This document shows, piece by piece, positions 34,905-42,465 of a DNA stretch of 64,000 bases. Source of the stretch: Paenibacillus cookii. Lineage in GTDB: Bacteria > Bacillota > Bacilli > Paenibacillales > Paenibacillaceae. The notes below the pieces were generated by a model. The model worked only from the letters and a program-made list of their open reading frames with translations. It ran no database searches and was not told the DNA's origin. A program made the position numbers and the translations under genes. Within the stretch, counting starts at the first letter, position 1. Each line of letters starts with the position of its first letter. The stretch spans positions 1 through 64,000 of the forward strand of contig NZ_BORW01000022.1 of the NCBI RefSeq assembly GCF_018333375.1, written 5' to 3'.

Positions 34905-34936
34905 TTGACTTGAATGAATTGAAAACGCTGTATTTT
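34905..34936 (+). promoter_or_regulatory. Promoter and operator before sugar ABC operon
   Basis: The 332-base gap between the LacI gene and the binding-protein gene holds TTGACT (34905-34910) and, 18-20 bases on, TGTATT/TATTTT (34929-34936). TTGAAAACGCTGTATT (34919-34934) lies between and over the -10 box; it has the AAACGCT core of LacI/CcpA sites. Downstream, AAGGAGGTGATCC (about 34959-34971) is a full anti-16S match with no start after it. The remaining ~140 bases show nothing else recognisable. Confidence 0.5.
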
Positions 34937-35114
34937 GAAAATAACCTTGATTTTGCAAGGAGGTGATCCGAGCATCCGCTGCATCTGTTCACCACGCGCC
35001 GAGACCGGAAAAGACAGTCCTGCGGCCGTTTGACGAAGACGCTTGCCTATCGTTGGCGCCAGAAAAAGTCAATCGACGTTTTTCAGCCTATTTCTAAAAA
35101 GGGGATGTTAGTGT

Positions 35115-36530
35115 ATGACCAAAGGAAAAAAAGCCAGAACATCTTTGCTGCTCTCGCTTTGCTTGTCTTTTACGATGCTGCTGAGCGCCTGCGGAGGATC
35201 GGGGGATGCCGGGCCGACAACGGAACCTGCCGCCTCCGGAGGAGACAAAAAAGATACGGCCCAGGAAACCGCCGCGCCGGAAACCGGCACCGGCTCGCCG
35301 CTCGAGCTGGCGCTGCAGGGCAAATATAAAGGAACGAAAGTGACGATGTTCGGACCGTTCGTCGACGTCGACCAGAAGAAATTTGAAGAAAGCATCAAGG
35401 ACTTCGAAGACAAAACCGGCATCGACATCCAGTACGAAGGCTCCAAAGAATTCGAGGCGACGATCAACGTCCGCGTCGACGGCGGCAACGCGCCGGATAT
35501 CGCCGACTTCCCGCAGCCGGGCTTGCTCGCTTCGATCGCGAAAACCGGCAAAGTCGTCGATCTGACGAACATTCTCGATCAGGAAAAGCTAAAGAAAAAC
35601 TACAACCAAAGCTGGCTGGACATGGCCACCATGGACGGCAAAGACGGCAAAATCATGGCCGGGATCTGGAACCGGAGCAACGTGAAAAGCCTGGTGTGGT
35701 ATCCGAAAAAGCAATTTGAAGAAGCCGGCTACAAAGTGCCCGAAACTTGGGACGAGATGATGGCCTTGACCGAGCAAATCGCCAAGGACGGAGATCCGGC
35801 ATGGGCGATCGGCATCGAAAGCGGCGCCGCCACCGGCTGGCCGGGCACCGACTGGATCGAAAACATCATGCTGCGCACGACAACGCCTGAAAACTACGAC
35901 AAATGGGTCAAGGGCGAGCTGCCGTTCACTTCGCCGGAAGTGAAAAACGCGTTTGAAATCATGTCTAAAATCTGGATGAACAAAGATTACGTGTACGGCG
36001 GCACCAAATCGATCGTCACGACGGCCTTTGGCGACGCGCCGAAGCCGATGTTCGAAAATCCGCCGAAAGCCTGGTTTAACCTGACCGGCAACTTCATTAC
36101 CAGCTTCTTCCCTGAAACCGCGAAAGTGGATCAGGACTACGACTGGTTCTACCTGCCGCCGATCGACGAAAAATACGGCAAACCGGTGCTCGTCGCAGGG
36201 GACATCTATGCAATGTTCAACGACCGTCCGGAAGTGCGCGCCGTCATGGAATTTTTCACGACCGGCGAGTCCATCAAGTCCTGGGTGCAGTCCGGCGGCG
36301 TGATCGCGCCAATGAACGACGCCCCGCTGGAATGGTACAATTCCGAATCCGACAGACGGATGGCGAAACTCGTGCAGGATGCAACGACGCTTCGTTTCGA
36401 CGGCTCGGACCTGATGCCGGGCAAAGTCGGCGCAGGCTCCTTCTGGAAAGGCATGACCGACTACGTCAGCGGAACCGCTTCGCTGGATGAAGCGCTGCAG
36501 CAAATTCAAAAAGGCTGGGACAACAAATAA
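35115..36530 (+). CDS. Alpha-glucoside-type ABC transporter solute-binding lipoprotein
   Basis: A 471-residue binding protein with signal peptide, lipobox LSAC (Cys at about residue 26), a Gly/Ser/Thr/Ala-rich linker, and a family 1 sugar-binding domain. The segments KVTMFGPFVDVDQKKFE, NAPDIADFPQPGLL and the WPGTDWIENIMLR area resemble AglE-like alpha-glucoside binding proteins. It is followed by two permeases of the AglF/AglG form. The LacI gene is just upstream. The ligand is inferred to be an alpha-glucoside (trehalose, maltose, sucrose or alike). Confidence 0.88.
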   Translation: MTKGKKARTSLLLSLCLSFTMLLSACGGSGDAGPTTEPAASGGDKKDTAQETAAPETGTGSPLELALQGKYKGTKVTMFGPFVDVDQKKFEESIKDFEDKTGIDIQYEGSKEFEATINVRVDGGNAPDIADFPQPGLLASIAKTGKVVDLTNILDQEKLKKNYNQSWLDMATMDGKDGKIMAGIWNRSNVKSLVWYPKKQFEEAGYKVPETWDEMMALTEQIAKDGDPAWAIGIESGAATGWPGTDWIENIMLRTTTPENYDKWVKGELPFTSPEVKNAFEIMSKIWMNKDYVYGGTKSIVTTAFGDAPKPMFENPPKAWFNLTGNFITSFFPETAKVDQDYDWFYLPPIDEKYGKPVLVAGDIYAMFNDRPEVRAVMEFFTTGESIKSWVQSGGVIAPMNDAPLEWYNSESDRRMAKLVQDATTLRFDGSDLMPGKVGAGSFWKGMTDYVSGTASLDEALQQIQKGWDNK

Positions 36531-36695
36531 CGCAAATCATGGATCCATCGAACGAATCGGGGCGGTATGCGGCTGTGCGGCCGCCCCTTTTTTCCAAAGA
36601 ATCTATATCCGATGATCCCTGCTGTAGCGGCGGCGCGCAATGCCGACGAAGCCGCTTACCGGGGGTTTTGAGATATCGAAGGGCAGGAACGACTT

Positions 36696-37778
36696 ATGAA
36701 TACGCAAGCGAAAAAGAATTTCAGCCTGAAAGCCGCGCTGCTCTTTGTCGTAGTGCTGCTGCTTAATATATTTGTCCACGGAGCCATCTTCATGCTGTTC
36801 CGGGATTCGACGCTGAATCCGCTGTTGACGGCGCTGTTTGCGGTCATATGGGGAGTCGCGGGCGTTTACTTGCTGTACCTTTCGTTCAGTTGGGCGGTAG
36901 AGCAGTTTCCGGAGCAGATCAGCCGCAGGATGCTGCCGTACGTTTTCATCGGGCCGGCCGTTCTTTTGCTGGGTTGGCTGCTGGTGCTGCCGGCGCTGCG
37001 GACGCTTTATTTAAGCTTTTTTAATGCATCTTCTGATAAGTTCGTCGGTCTGGGCAACTATCTGGCGATTTTCAGCGACCGGCTCCTCGCGACCGCTTTG
37101 CGCAACAACCTGCTGTGGGTATTCGTCGGTACGCTGGCCTGCGTGGCCCTCGGGCTGCTTATTGCCATCCTTGCGGACCGGAGCAGTTATGAGCGGATCG
37201 CAAAATCGATTATTTTCATGCCGATGGCCATTTCCTTCGTGGCTGCGGGCGTCATTTGGAAATTCGTTTATTATTACCAGCCCGGCACCGAGCAGATCGG
37301 CCTCCTGAATGCGATCGTGATCGCGCTTGGGGGCGAGCCGCAGGCCTGGGTGACCATGCTGCAGCCATGGAACAACTTTTTCCTGATCATCATCCTGATT
37401 TGGATGCAGACAGGCTTTGCGATGGTGATTTTTTCGGCGGCGATCAAAGGCGTTCCCGACGACATCCTTGAAGCGGCGCGCGTGGACGGGGCGGGGGAGA
37501 TCCGCATCTTTTTCCGCATCATCATCCCGTATATCTCGACGACGCTGCTGACGGTCACGACGACGATCATCGTGTTCACGCTGAAAATATTCGACGTCGT
37601 CATGGTCATGACGGGCGGCCAATACGACACCGAAGTGGTGGCGACGCAGTTTTACCGGCAGTTCTTCATGTACCGCAACTTCGGGTACGGTTCGACGCTG
37701 GCGATTGTGCTCCTGATCGCGGTGCTGCCTGTGATCTACTTCAACCTTCGCCAAATCCGCAAGCAGGGGGGATTCTAA
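36696..37778 (+). CDS. Sugar ABC transporter permease, AglF type
   Basis: A 360-residue permease with an extra pair of N-terminal membrane segments before the core of six, as in AglF/MalF relatives. The EAA loop reads EAARVDGAGEIRIFFRIIIPYIST. The segment IFMPMAISFVAAGVIWKFVYYYQPGTEQIGLLNAI is distinctive of the AglF group. It is 165 bases after the binding-protein gene and ends one base before the second permease starts. Confidence 0.9.
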   Translation: MNTQAKKNFSLKAALLFVVVLLLNIFVHGAIFMLFRDSTLNPLLTALFAVIWGVAGVYLLYLSFSWAVEQFPEQISRRMLPYVFIGPAVLLLGWLLVLPALRTLYLSFFNASSDKFVGLGNYLAIFSDRLLATALRNNLLWVFVGTLACVALGLLIAILADRSSYERIAKSIIFMPMAISFVAAGVIWKFVYYYQPGTEQIGLLNAIVIALGGEPQAWVTMLQPWNNFFLIIILIWMQTGFAMVIFSAAIKGVPDDILEAARVDGAGEIRIFFRIIIPYISTTLLTVTTTIIVFTLKIFDVVMVMTGGQYDTEVVATQFYRQFFMYRNFGYGSTLAIVLLIAVLPVIYFNLRQIRKQGGF

Positions 37779-38870
37779 ATGGCCGGAAAAAAGAAGAAAA
37801 AGGGCAAAAAGTGGCTCGTTAACCTTATCCTTGGCATCATTTGCTTCATTTGGCTGATTCCGACCGTGGGCCTGCTGATTTCTTCCTTCAGACCTGCCGC
37901 GGATATTCTCCAGACCGGCTGGTGGAAGGTGTTCCCGCATCAGGAATGGAAAACGACGGATACGATCAAGCTGTCCAGGGACGTGGACCTGCGCCAGCCG
38001 ATCGAAGTGAACGGCAAAACCTACTCCGACGATCAGCTGAAAGCGGGCGTGAAGTCGGGAGACGAGCGCCTTATTTGGGAGAACCGCCGCAACCGCGAGA
38101 TCAGCGTGCAAAAACCGGGTTGGGTGGCTAGCACCCGGCTGACGCTCGACAACTACAAAAACGTCATTTCCGGCAAAGAGTACACGCTGAAAGGACCGGA
38201 CGGCAGCGAAACGAAGGAAAAGGGAACGGGCCTCTCGCAAGCGTTCTGGAATACGCTGACGATCGCCATCCCGGCGACCGTCATCCCGATCCTGATCGCT
38301 TCGTTTGCCGCTTATGCCTTCGCTTGGCTGCGGTTCCCCGGCCGGAAAACGCTGTTTGCGGTCATCATCGCGATGCTGGTCGTTCCGCTGCAGGTGGCGC
38401 TGATACCGGTGCTGAAGGATTATACCGCGCTGGGCCTGAACGGCAGCTATCTCGGCATCTGGCTGGCGCATTCGGCTTTTGGCCTGCCGCTGGTCACTTA
38501 TTTCATGTATAACTTCATCAGCCAGCTGCCGAAGGATTTGTTCGAATCCGCCTTTATCGACGGCGCGAGCCATTTTACCATTTTCAGCAGGCTGATTTTG
38601 CCTTTGTCGGTGCCAGCGCTGGCTTCGATCGGCATTTTCCAGTTCCTGTGGGTATGGAACGATTATCTGGTTTCGCTCATCTTTATCGGCAACCAGCCGG
38701 AAGTGCAGGTCATGTCGATGAAGATCGCCGACCTCGTCGGCTCGCGCGGAAACGACTGGCACCTGCTGACGTCCGCAGCCTTCATCTCCATGCTGATGCC
38801 GCTGGCGATTTTCTTCCTGCTGCAAAAGTACTTCGTCAGAGGGTTGATGGGCGGTTCGGTGAAAGGGTAA
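37779..38870 (+). CDS. Sugar ABC transporter permease, AglG type
   Basis: A 363-residue permease that is longer than usual because of an external insertion of about 120 residues between the first and second membrane segments (WWKVFPHQEWKTTDTIKLSRDVDLRQPIE through KGTGLSQAFWNTL), the mark of AglG proteins. The EAA loop is ESAFIDGASHFTIFSRLILPLSVP. The N-terminus is very basic (MAGKKKKKGKKW). RBS GGGGGG overlaps the end of the first permease gene. No dedicated ATPase lies in the operon. Confidence 0.9.
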   Translation: MAGKKKKKGKKWLVNLILGIICFIWLIPTVGLLISSFRPAADILQTGWWKVFPHQEWKTTDTIKLSRDVDLRQPIEVNGKTYSDDQLKAGVKSGDERLIWENRRNREISVQKPGWVASTRLTLDNYKNVISGKEYTLKGPDGSETKEKGTGLSQAFWNTLTIAIPATVIPILIASFAAYAFAWLRFPGRKTLFAVIIAMLVVPLQVALIPVLKDYTALGLNGSYLGIWLAHSAFGLPLVTYFMYNFISQLPKDLFESAFIDGASHFTIFSRLILPLSVPALASIGIFQFLWVWNDYLVSLIFIGNQPEVQVMSMKIADLVGSRGNDWHLLTSAAFISMLMPLAIFFLLQKYFVRGLMGGSVKG

Positions 38871-39084
38871 AACGAGGGAAGAAGTTCCCGCTTAATGATA
38901 AACATCGGAACATACCGCAGTCATGTTTTGCGTTATTGGGTCACGAACATGGGGCATGTCCGGAAAGAGCCGCCGGAACGGGGGCTTTGCGCGGATGTGC
39001 CCGTGTTTTTTCGGGGAGGGCCGGGGCATTTGCGGAGGACGAAATTGGCGTCTTTTATTCTCGAAAACTTTTTTAACAAAATGC

Positions 39085-39114
39085 TTGACGATGAGAGGCT
39101 TGTCATGATATGAT
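39085..39114 (+). promoter_or_regulatory. Promoter of first tRNA-Leu gene
   Basis: TTGACG (39085-39090) and TATGAT (39109-39114) are 18 bases apart and lie 51 bases before the tRNA. Confidence 0.6.
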
Positions 39115-39160
39115 CTATCTTGTCGCCGCGAAAGAATGCTTTCGACGAAGACGATGACCG

Positions 39161-39250
<90 letters not shown>

Positions 39251-39257
39251 TCTATCA

Positions 39258-39305
39258 GAAAAAGCTCGCAGATTGCTTTTATAGCCGTTTGCGAGCTTTT
39301 TTGTA
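39258..39305. terminator. Terminator after first tRNA-Leu
   Basis: AAAGCTCGCA pairs with TGCGAGCTTTTTT; the left arm is preceded by A residues, so it may also stop transcription coming from the L4-like gene. The hairpin and its loop resemble those at 45314 and 49011. Confidence 0.85.
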
Positions 39306-39414
39306 TTTTGATCATGAAGTTGTTGTTCTCTACCAGGGCAGAGGGACTTTGAAACGGTCATAGAGCTTAGAAGTCATGAGTACGGATTCAAATCATGTAT
39401 GGTATTTGCCTCAT

Positions 39415-39987
39415 TTACGAGTACATTTCCGTGATCATCGTGACGGCTTCTTTGGCGATGATGAATCGATCGCATTTCAGAATTTGGTATACGTTGAGGG
39501 AATCGGCTGCGGCCGTTTCCACGCCAGGGATGTTATTGGCGCTTTTCATCACAATGTTATCGATAGTAGGCGTAACGATCAGCGCCTTTTTATCCGCCCC
39601 AAGAGCATGAAGCATAGCTACGATGGTCTTCGTCCTGTAATGTTCCAACTTGATCTCGTCGACGACAATGAATTCTTTGTTTTGGACCTTGCTGGACAAT
39701 GCCGATTTTAGAGCGAGCCGCTTCACCTTTTTATTGAGCTTGTAGCTGTAGTCCCGGGGTTTGGGAGCAAACACGACTCCTCCGCCTCGCCAATGCGGCA
39801 TGCGAATCGAACCCGCTCTAGACCGATCGATTTTGTTTTGCTTATACGGTTTTCTGCCGCCGCCCCTAACTTCACCGCGTGTTAATGCAGATTGCGTTCC
39901 TCTGCGTTTATTTGCCAGGTAATTGACAACGGCTTCATGCATAACCGGTTCATGGGGAACGATGCCGAAAATGGATGCTTCAAGTTT
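39415..39987 (-). pseudogene. rplD-like: Second copy of ribosomal protein L4 gene, 5' end missing
   Basis: The frame from 39987 down to the stop at 39415 is ribosomal protein L4, starting at about residue 18 of the family (KLEASIFGIVPHEPV). Its first ~17 codons and any ribosome site are gone: homology begins at the codon right after the TAA of the gene upstream, in the same frame. The first in-frame ATG, at 39942, would give 175 residues but has no Shine-Dalgarno. The rest reaches the normal C-terminus without stops. In the extended loop the family motif KPWRQKGTGRAR reads KPYKQNKIDRSR. It may be a relic, be translated by coupling or readthrough, or supply a drug-tolerant L4. The main rplD must lie elsewhere in an S10 operon. 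Confidence 0.8.
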
Positions 39988-40251
39988 TTATTTGCTGTAA
40001 ATGATTTTTCGGATGGCATAAACCGAAAGGCAGTAAGATTCTGCGAGTTCTTGTATCGAAGCACCGCAAGCGTAAGCGTGCATGATGTCCCGGTTTCGCC
40101 GATCGATTTCCTCCCGGGAACCGGATAATTCCCCCCAATGTTTGTGCTGATCCTTGATTGCCGGAATATAAAGGTACTCGCCTTGCACAAAATTTTGCAA
40201 CTTTTCGACCAATTCTTTGGGGAGAATCGCGTTCGCGTTAATATATCTCAT
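39988..40251 (-). CDS. CD3324-type small putative DNA-binding protein (Mor-like)
   Basis: An 87-residue protein: MRYINANAILPKELVEKLQ, then QGEYLYIPAIKD, then a SGSREEIDRRN segment and a helix-turn-helix-like end (GASIQELAESYCLSVYAIRKIIY). This layout matches the CD3324 family, short proteins with a Mor/homeodomain-like helix-turn-helix. The start at 40251 follows AAGGAG. The gene lies between the cfr-like gene (182-base gap, same strand) and the truncated L4 frame, which begins at the next codon. In the gap a 21-codon ORF (40398 down) has a good ribosome site (GGAG) but no recognisable product. Function in this locus is unknown; a regulatory role is a guess. Confidence 0.8.
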   Translation of the reverse strand: MRYINANAILPKELVEKLQNFVQGEYLYIPAIKDQHKHWGELSGSREEIDRRNRDIMHAYACGASIQELAESYCLSVYAIRKIIYSK

Positions 40252-40432
40252 GAAGACCCACTCCTTGAATTCATATCCTATCTCAAGCAGCAAAGCCAGC
40301 ATGATTGGTGATGACGTTATTCCATGCAAATATCACCAAATATCTGTCTTTGCATGGAATTGAACATGGGTGATTGCAAGGTTGTGACGAGACATCATTC
40401 ATTCTCCTTGATCGATATGTTTTCGTGCTAAC

Positions 40433-41470
40433 TCATTGACTGTCGTGACCGTATAGTTGACCGCATGCTGCATCAATGTCCGTTCCGAATTGGGTTCGCA
40501 CAGTGACCTTGATTCCTTGGGATTTTAAAATCCCGGCAAACTTTCGAACCCGGTCTTTGTCCGATTGGCGAAAGCTTTCGGGCGTCACGTCGGTTGAATT
40601 GTAGGGGATCAAATTGACATGGTATAAATGTTCCCAAGGACCTCTGTCCCTTAGCAAAGCAGCGATGGCTTCCGCATGTTCATTTGAATCGTTTTGTCCC
40701 CGGAGCAAGATATACGCAATATATACTTTTCTGCCTGTCTCCCCAATATGCTGATCCAACTTGTTCAACACGTCATGAAGCGGAAAGCGGTTGTTAATGG
40801 GCATGAGCTCGCTCCGCTGTTCGTCGAACGGAGAGTGCAGCGAAAAGGTCAGGTTCACCTGCGGAAATTCCTTTGTCAAACGATCGATCCCGGGCAAAAT
40901 GCCGATGGTCGAAACGGTAATTCGCCGGTGCCCCAAGCCGAAGGTCCGGGGGTCCGTTAGAATCTTAAGCGCGTCGAAAATATAAGGATTGGCCAGCGCC
41001 TCACCCATGCCCATAAACGAAACGCTGTCCAGGGCTTCGCCCTGCAAATGAAAGTATAACAATTGGTCGGTAATTTCATCGGCGGTCAGATTTCGTTTCA
41101 GTCCGATCGTGCCTGTGGCACAGAAGCGGCAACCGTATCCGCATCCGCACTGGCTGGAAATGCAGTATGATTTCCATCCGCGCTCATAGCTTAGTTGAAC
41201 CGCTTCGATGCGTTCGCCGCCTTCAATGGAAAAAAGCACTTTATTCACTTGGCTGGACGTCTTTTGCAGGACAGGGGTTAGGTTCAACACGTGTTCGCCA
41301 AGGTTTTTGATCAGTTCGTTTCTTATTCCCTCGGGCAGGATGGTCATTCTGTCATATTCACCGATTTTTTGCTTGAAGATCGCATCCGCGATTTGTTGAA
41401 ACCGATAGGCGGGCTGCTTCAATTCGGTCAATATCCGTTGAATCATTTCGTATTTTGAAGTTGATTTCAT
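40433..41470 (-). CDS. cfr-like: Cfr-family 23S rRNA (adenine-2503-C8) methyltransferase
   Basis: A 345-residue radical SAM enzyme (staphylococcal Cfr has 349). The [4Fe-4S] cysteines are C110, C114 and C117 in CGCGYGCRFCATG, and GMGE (154-157) binds SAM. C336 in DIDAACGQLYG matches the Cfr Cys338 that forms the enzyme-RNA intermediate. The stretches SSQCGC, NLTADEITDQLLYFHL, SFMGMGEALANP and LTFSLHSPF follow Cfr rather than housekeeping RlmN. Cfr methylates C8 of A2503 in the peptidyl transferase centre and gives resistance to phenicols, lincosamides, oxazolidinones, pleuromutilins and streptogramin A. Start set at 41470 after AAGAGGAG. The long leader contains an attenuator. Bacillales chromosomes are known to hold functional cfr homologues. 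Confidence 0.9.
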   Translation of the reverse strand: MKSTSKYEMIQRILTELKQPAYRFQQIADAIFKQKIGEYDRMTILPEGIRNELIKNLGEHVLNLTPVLQKTSSQVNKVLFSIEGGERIEAVQLSYERGWKSYCISSQCGCGYGCRFCATGTIGLKRNLTADEITDQLLYFHLQGEALDSVSFMGMGEALANPYIFDALKILTDPRTFGLGHRRITVSTIGILPGIDRLTKEFPQVNLTFSLHSPFDEQRSELMPINNRFPLHDVLNKLDQHIGETGRKVYIAYILLRGQNDSNEHAEAIAALLRDRGPWEHLYHVNLIPYNSTDVTPESFRQSDKDRVRKFAGILKSQGIKVTVRTQFGTDIDAACGQLYGHDSQ

Positions 41471-41580
41471 GTTTTTTTCTCCTCTTGGGCCGGAGAACAA
41501 GCCTAAAGCACCGGTAAAGGATGCTTCACGCCAACATTAACCAACTATATGACAATCCGTGATGCTTGCAGCTTCGGCCG

Positions 41581-41691
41581 CTACGTGCATCGATCGATAG
41601 ATGGATAACGCTCCGGCATCCGTTTCATATGTTCGTGAACCGTACCAACGGACAATGAACGATTCACACGATTGTTTACGACCTCAAACAT
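41581..41691 (-). CDS. Small ORF (36 codons) in the cfr leader
   Basis: ATG at 41691 is preceded nine bases upstream by GAGGAGG, a stronger ribosome site than most genes here. It encodes MFEVVNNRVNRSLSVGTVHE and ends in MPERYPSIDRCT. No family is recognised. It lies after the attenuator terminator and 110 bases before cfr, so it would be translated only from read-through transcripts. It could be a second leader peptide, a real small protein, or the start of a gene lost by deletion. Confidence 0.4.
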   Translation of the reverse strand: MFEVVNNRVNRSLSVGTVHEHMKRMPERYPSIDRCT

Positions 41692-41748
41692 GTATTTCAG
41701 CCTCCTCGTCAACTGGCGATATTTTTGCTAAATCAGATCACTTTCTCG

Positions 41749-41791
41749 AAAAAAACAAAGAGCCGCAAGAAAGTTACCTTTCCCGCAGCTC
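41749..41791 (-). terminator. Intrinsic terminator in cfr leader (attenuator)
   Basis: On the minus strand GAGCTGCGGGAAAG (41791-41778) pairs with CTTTCTTGCGGCTC (41773-41760) around GTAA, all 14 positions paired allowing G-U, followed by TTTGTTTTTTT. It lies between the promoter and cfr, about 290 bases before the cfr start, so it must be overcome for cfr to be expressed. Confidence 0.85.
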
Positions 41792-41858
41792 AAACAAATA
41801 CAACATCTAACCCCATGAATGGATTAGATCCGGTTATTGAATGGAGCGAAAAGAATAA

Positions 41859-41921
41859 GTAACTTTCTTGCTTAACAACAAATAAAACAATCTTGTTTTA
41901 TCATCGTAAATAAGCAAGAAA
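41859..41921 (-). promoter_or_regulatory. Anti-terminator and anti-anti-terminator segments of cfr attenuator
   Basis: Segment 2 (GCAAGAAAGTTAC, 41871-41859) is an exact 13-base complement of 41777-41765 (segment 3), which makes up the loop and most of the 3' arm of the terminator hairpin. Segment 1 (TTTCTTGCTTA, 41921-41911) is an exact 11-base complement of 41874-41864, overlapping segment 2. Thus 1:2 allows the terminator, and 2:3 forbids it. A short ORF lies between segments 1 and 2 with its stop codon inside segment 2. Confidence 0.8.
41872..41904 (-). CDS. Candidate cfr leader peptide (10 residues)
   Basis: ATG at 41904 opens MIKQDCFICC with TAA at 41874-41872. The ORF sits exactly in the loop between pairing segments 1 and 2 and its stop is part of segment 2, the placing needed for ribosome-mediated attenuation. 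No clear Shine-Dalgarno precedes it. A five-codon ORF (MMGIM, 41941-41924) with GGGGAG right before it ends 20 bases upstream and may feed ribosomes to it by reinitiation. Confidence 0.5.
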   Translation of the reverse strand: MIKQDCFICC

Positions 41922-41963
41922 TATTACATTATTCCCATCATCTCCCCGAATGAAATTACCAGC

Positions 41964-41992
41964 ATTGTAGCACAACCCGTTTCGCTTTTCAA
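41964..41992 (-). promoter_or_regulatory. Promoter of the cfr transcript
   Basis: On the minus strand TTGAAA (41992-41987) and TACAAT (41969-41964) are 17 bases apart. Transcription should start near 41957, giving a leader of about 490 bases. Confidence 0.75.
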
Positions 41993-41994
41993 CT

Positions 41995-42096
41995 TGGCAT
42001 CTCGTCCATGCGCTGAGCGATCGAATTGGCGGTTGAAATGGCTGCGAGCTGCAACTTCCGGAGCGCCAAGGCTTGTCCACGCTTGAACTGATCATG
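41995..42096 (-). pseudogene. Short coding-like fragment, family unknown
   Basis: Minus-strand codons here read LHDQFKRGQALALRKLQLAA followed by a helix-like run to a stop, with base composition more like the GC-rich chromosome than the AT-rich island around it. No start or ribosome site is seen. It may be a leftover of a gene cut when the island formed. Confidence 0.25.
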
Positions 42097-42177
42097 CAAA
42101 AATAAAAAGATTATTGACACTATTAGAAAATGGGTATAATATATATTTTGTTGCTGCAAAACAATGCAACGATGGAA

Positions 42178-42267
<90 letters not shown>

Positions 42268-42273
42268 CACAAT

Positions 42274-42317
42274 AAAAAGCCCTTGATTTGTCGAAAGACA
42301 AATTCAAGGGCTTTTTT
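42274..42317. terminator. Terminator after second tRNA-Leu
   Basis: AAAAAGCCCTTGA...TCAAGGGCTTTTTT with an inner TTTGTC/GACAAA stem forms a long hairpin, symmetrical enough to work on both strands. Confidence 0.88.
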
Positions 42318-42428
42318 GCGTATTCGGAGCGCGTGCGGAGATTGGATCGCCGGATGGCCGATCTCTCCAGCTCTTTTTGCCCGATCGCGCCCATTTTACA
42401 AAAATTTCCATTGAGTGGACTTATTCAG

Positions 42429-42465
42429 TTGACACGTCATATTATTAATATTAATATTATGACTA
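42429..42465 (+). promoter_or_regulatory. PadR gene promoter with AT palindrome
   Basis: TTGACA (42429-42434) and TAATAT (42452-42457) are 17 bases apart. The palindrome AATATTAATATT (42446-42457 region) overlaps the -10 box and could be the PadR operator. The ATG of the gene at 42465 falls on the expected transcription start. Confidence 0.6.

Noticed and set aside
37011..38825. 604-codon minus-strand open frame opposite the two AglF/AglG permeases
   Set aside because: It is the antisense shadow of two membrane protein genes; the product is absurdly rich in Asp, Arg, Gln and His and crosses two real genes.
39395..39711. Plus-strand open frames opposite the L4-like gene
   Set aside because: They read through L4 codons in antisense; the minus strand gives a clear ribosomal protein.
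41601..41810. 69-codon plus-strand frame in the cfr leader
   Set aside because: It runs against the cfr transcript through the terminator hairpin, has no ribosome site and no recognisable sense.
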